Source: Motiliproteus sp036961355
Lineage (GTDB): Bacteria > Pseudomonadota > Gammaproteobacteria > Pseudomonadales > Balneatricaceae
DNA length: 64,000 nt
Assembly (NCBI GenBank): GCA_036961355.1
Contig: JBALVL010000021.1
Span: 1 to 64,000, forward strand
Reading direction: 5' to 3'
The notes under the pieces were generated by a model. It searched no databases. It had not been told where the DNA came from and was given only the letters and a program-made list of their open reading frames with translations. The translations under genes were made by a program, and so were the position numbers. Shown here piece after piece: positions 63,485-64,000 of the stretch; position 1 is the first letter of the stretch; every line of letters begins with the position of its first letter.

Positions 63485-64000
63485 TCACTGTATTAGATAA
63501 CTTAAATCGACCGAGGCACTGACCTCAATGGTGCCTGCGGCAACCACCGGTGCGGCGGCGCTCTCATCGCTCATCCTCAACATCGCCGTACGGGCAACAG
63601 GATAAGGGCGAGATGAACGCGGGCCCACATTAATACGATGCAGTGATCCCAGCTTTACACCCGCAGCATTAGCGGCAATCGACGCCCGCTGACCAGCCAG
63701 TTTGGTTGCATCAGCCAGCGCCTGCTGATGGACCGTCTCATCGTCTTGTAAACCAAACTTGAGTTGGCCGACCTGATTAGCCCCCGCTTCCACACCCGCC
63801 TGAATAAAACCTGCCACTTTGTCTAGTTGAGCAGTCTCAATCAGTAACTGGCTACGAGCTTGGTAGCTAATGATCTGCGGACGCCAATTTTGATCCGCAT
63901 TGCGCGGCCGTGGTTGCCACTGAGGTTGCACACTCAGTGGACCGCTGGAAAGTTCCTCCGGCAAAACGCCAGCCGCTTTCAACGAAGACAACAACTGCTG
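63485..64000 (-). CDS. SIMPL-domain (DUF541) protein, partial
   Basis: The C-terminal 172 codons of a periplasmic-type SIMPL protein; the start is beyond the window end. Visible family features: SYQARSQLLIETAQLDKVAG, DETVHQQALADATKLAGQRA, then GVKLGSLHRINVG and the end VVAAGTIEVSASVDLSYLI. Members form oligomeric shells (as in BP26/YggE-like proteins) and have been linked to oxidative stress. The open frame reaches 64000 without stop. Confidence 0.9.
   Translation of the reverse strand, partial: QQLLSSLKAAGVLPEELSSGPLSVQPQWQPRPRNADQNWRPQIISYQARSQLLIETAQLDKVAGFIQAGVEAGANQVGQLKFGLQDDETVHQQALADATKLAGQRASIAANAAGVKLGSLHRINVGPRSSRPYPVARTAMLRMSDESAAAPVVAAGTIEVSASVDLSYLIQ

Noticed and set aside
63403..63495. 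30-codon plus-strand frame after GGGAGG
   Set aside because: Good Shine-Dalgarno-like sequence but spacing is only about three bases and the frame runs antisense into the end of the SIMPL gene; likely chance.

Overview
The window (64 kb, moderate GC overall with one clearly AT-rich patch) looks like the chromosome of a marine-type gammaproteobacterium from the Pseudomonadales/Oceanospirillales neighbourhood. The basis is gene content and order: fused pntA with pntB, a fadBA beta-oxidation block, the DUF1302/DUF1329/YCF48/RND group, a complete Lap-type adhesin locus, comEC-DUF2062, lolCD, PilZ and tmcA. I see no tRNA, rRNA, CRISPR array, transposase or integrase gene. The species is not identifiable by reading alone.

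Layout. (1) 0-8 kb: an ACT-domain protein, a newly recognised 55-residue membrane protein, and a three-gene minus-strand group: gamma-glutamylcyclotransferase-like protein, a beta-lactamase-fold-like protein without metal ligands, and a 1691-residue kinase-like/AAA/GAF/GGDEF signalling protein whose kinase domain has lost its catalytic residues. (2) 8-12 kb: an AT-rich accessory patch with two small genes, each broken by one in-frame stop, an AraC-type regulator divergent from an exported isochorismatase-fold hydrolase with a 21-bp-phased operator between them, and 33-bp imperfect direct repeats at 8401 and 11814 on either side. (3) 12-15.7 kb: pntAB and ytoQ.

(4) 15.8-35.8 kb: a long same-strand block for a hydrophobic acyl-type substrate. 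Read in the direction of transcription it holds an outer-membrane DUF1302 protein, periplasmic DUF1329, a YCF48-like periplasmic propeller, an RND/MMPL permease, a double universal stress protein, an AraC regulator (these last four overlapping or touching), then fadB, fadA, an acyl-CoA dehydrogenase, an SCP2-like carrier, fadD, DUF2889, an enoyl-CoA hydratase and a kappa-GST-like isomerase. The order suggests envelope transport of a lipid followed by activation and beta-oxidation.

(5) 36-54 kb: comEC split by a frameshift and divergent DUF2062, then a complete lap locus transcribed as adhesin (six near-identical 381-bp repeats), ABC exporter, membrane fusion protein, TolC-like channel, LapG protease and LapD c-di-GMP receptor, then lolD and lolC. 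In Pseudomonas comEC, DUF2062, lolE, lolD, lolC and pilZ are neighbours; here the lap locus sits inside that set and lolE is absent. (6) 54-57 kb: a plus-strand run of PilZ protein, a Tus-like replication-terminator protein, a two-TM protein, a winged-helix protein and a 57-residue four-cysteine protein found here. (7) 57-64 kb: an FGGY kinase with a non-glycerol-type pocket, a C-terminally short GlpD-like oxidoreductase, a glycerophosphodiester phosphodiesterase, tmcA, and a SIMPL-domain protein cut by the window end.
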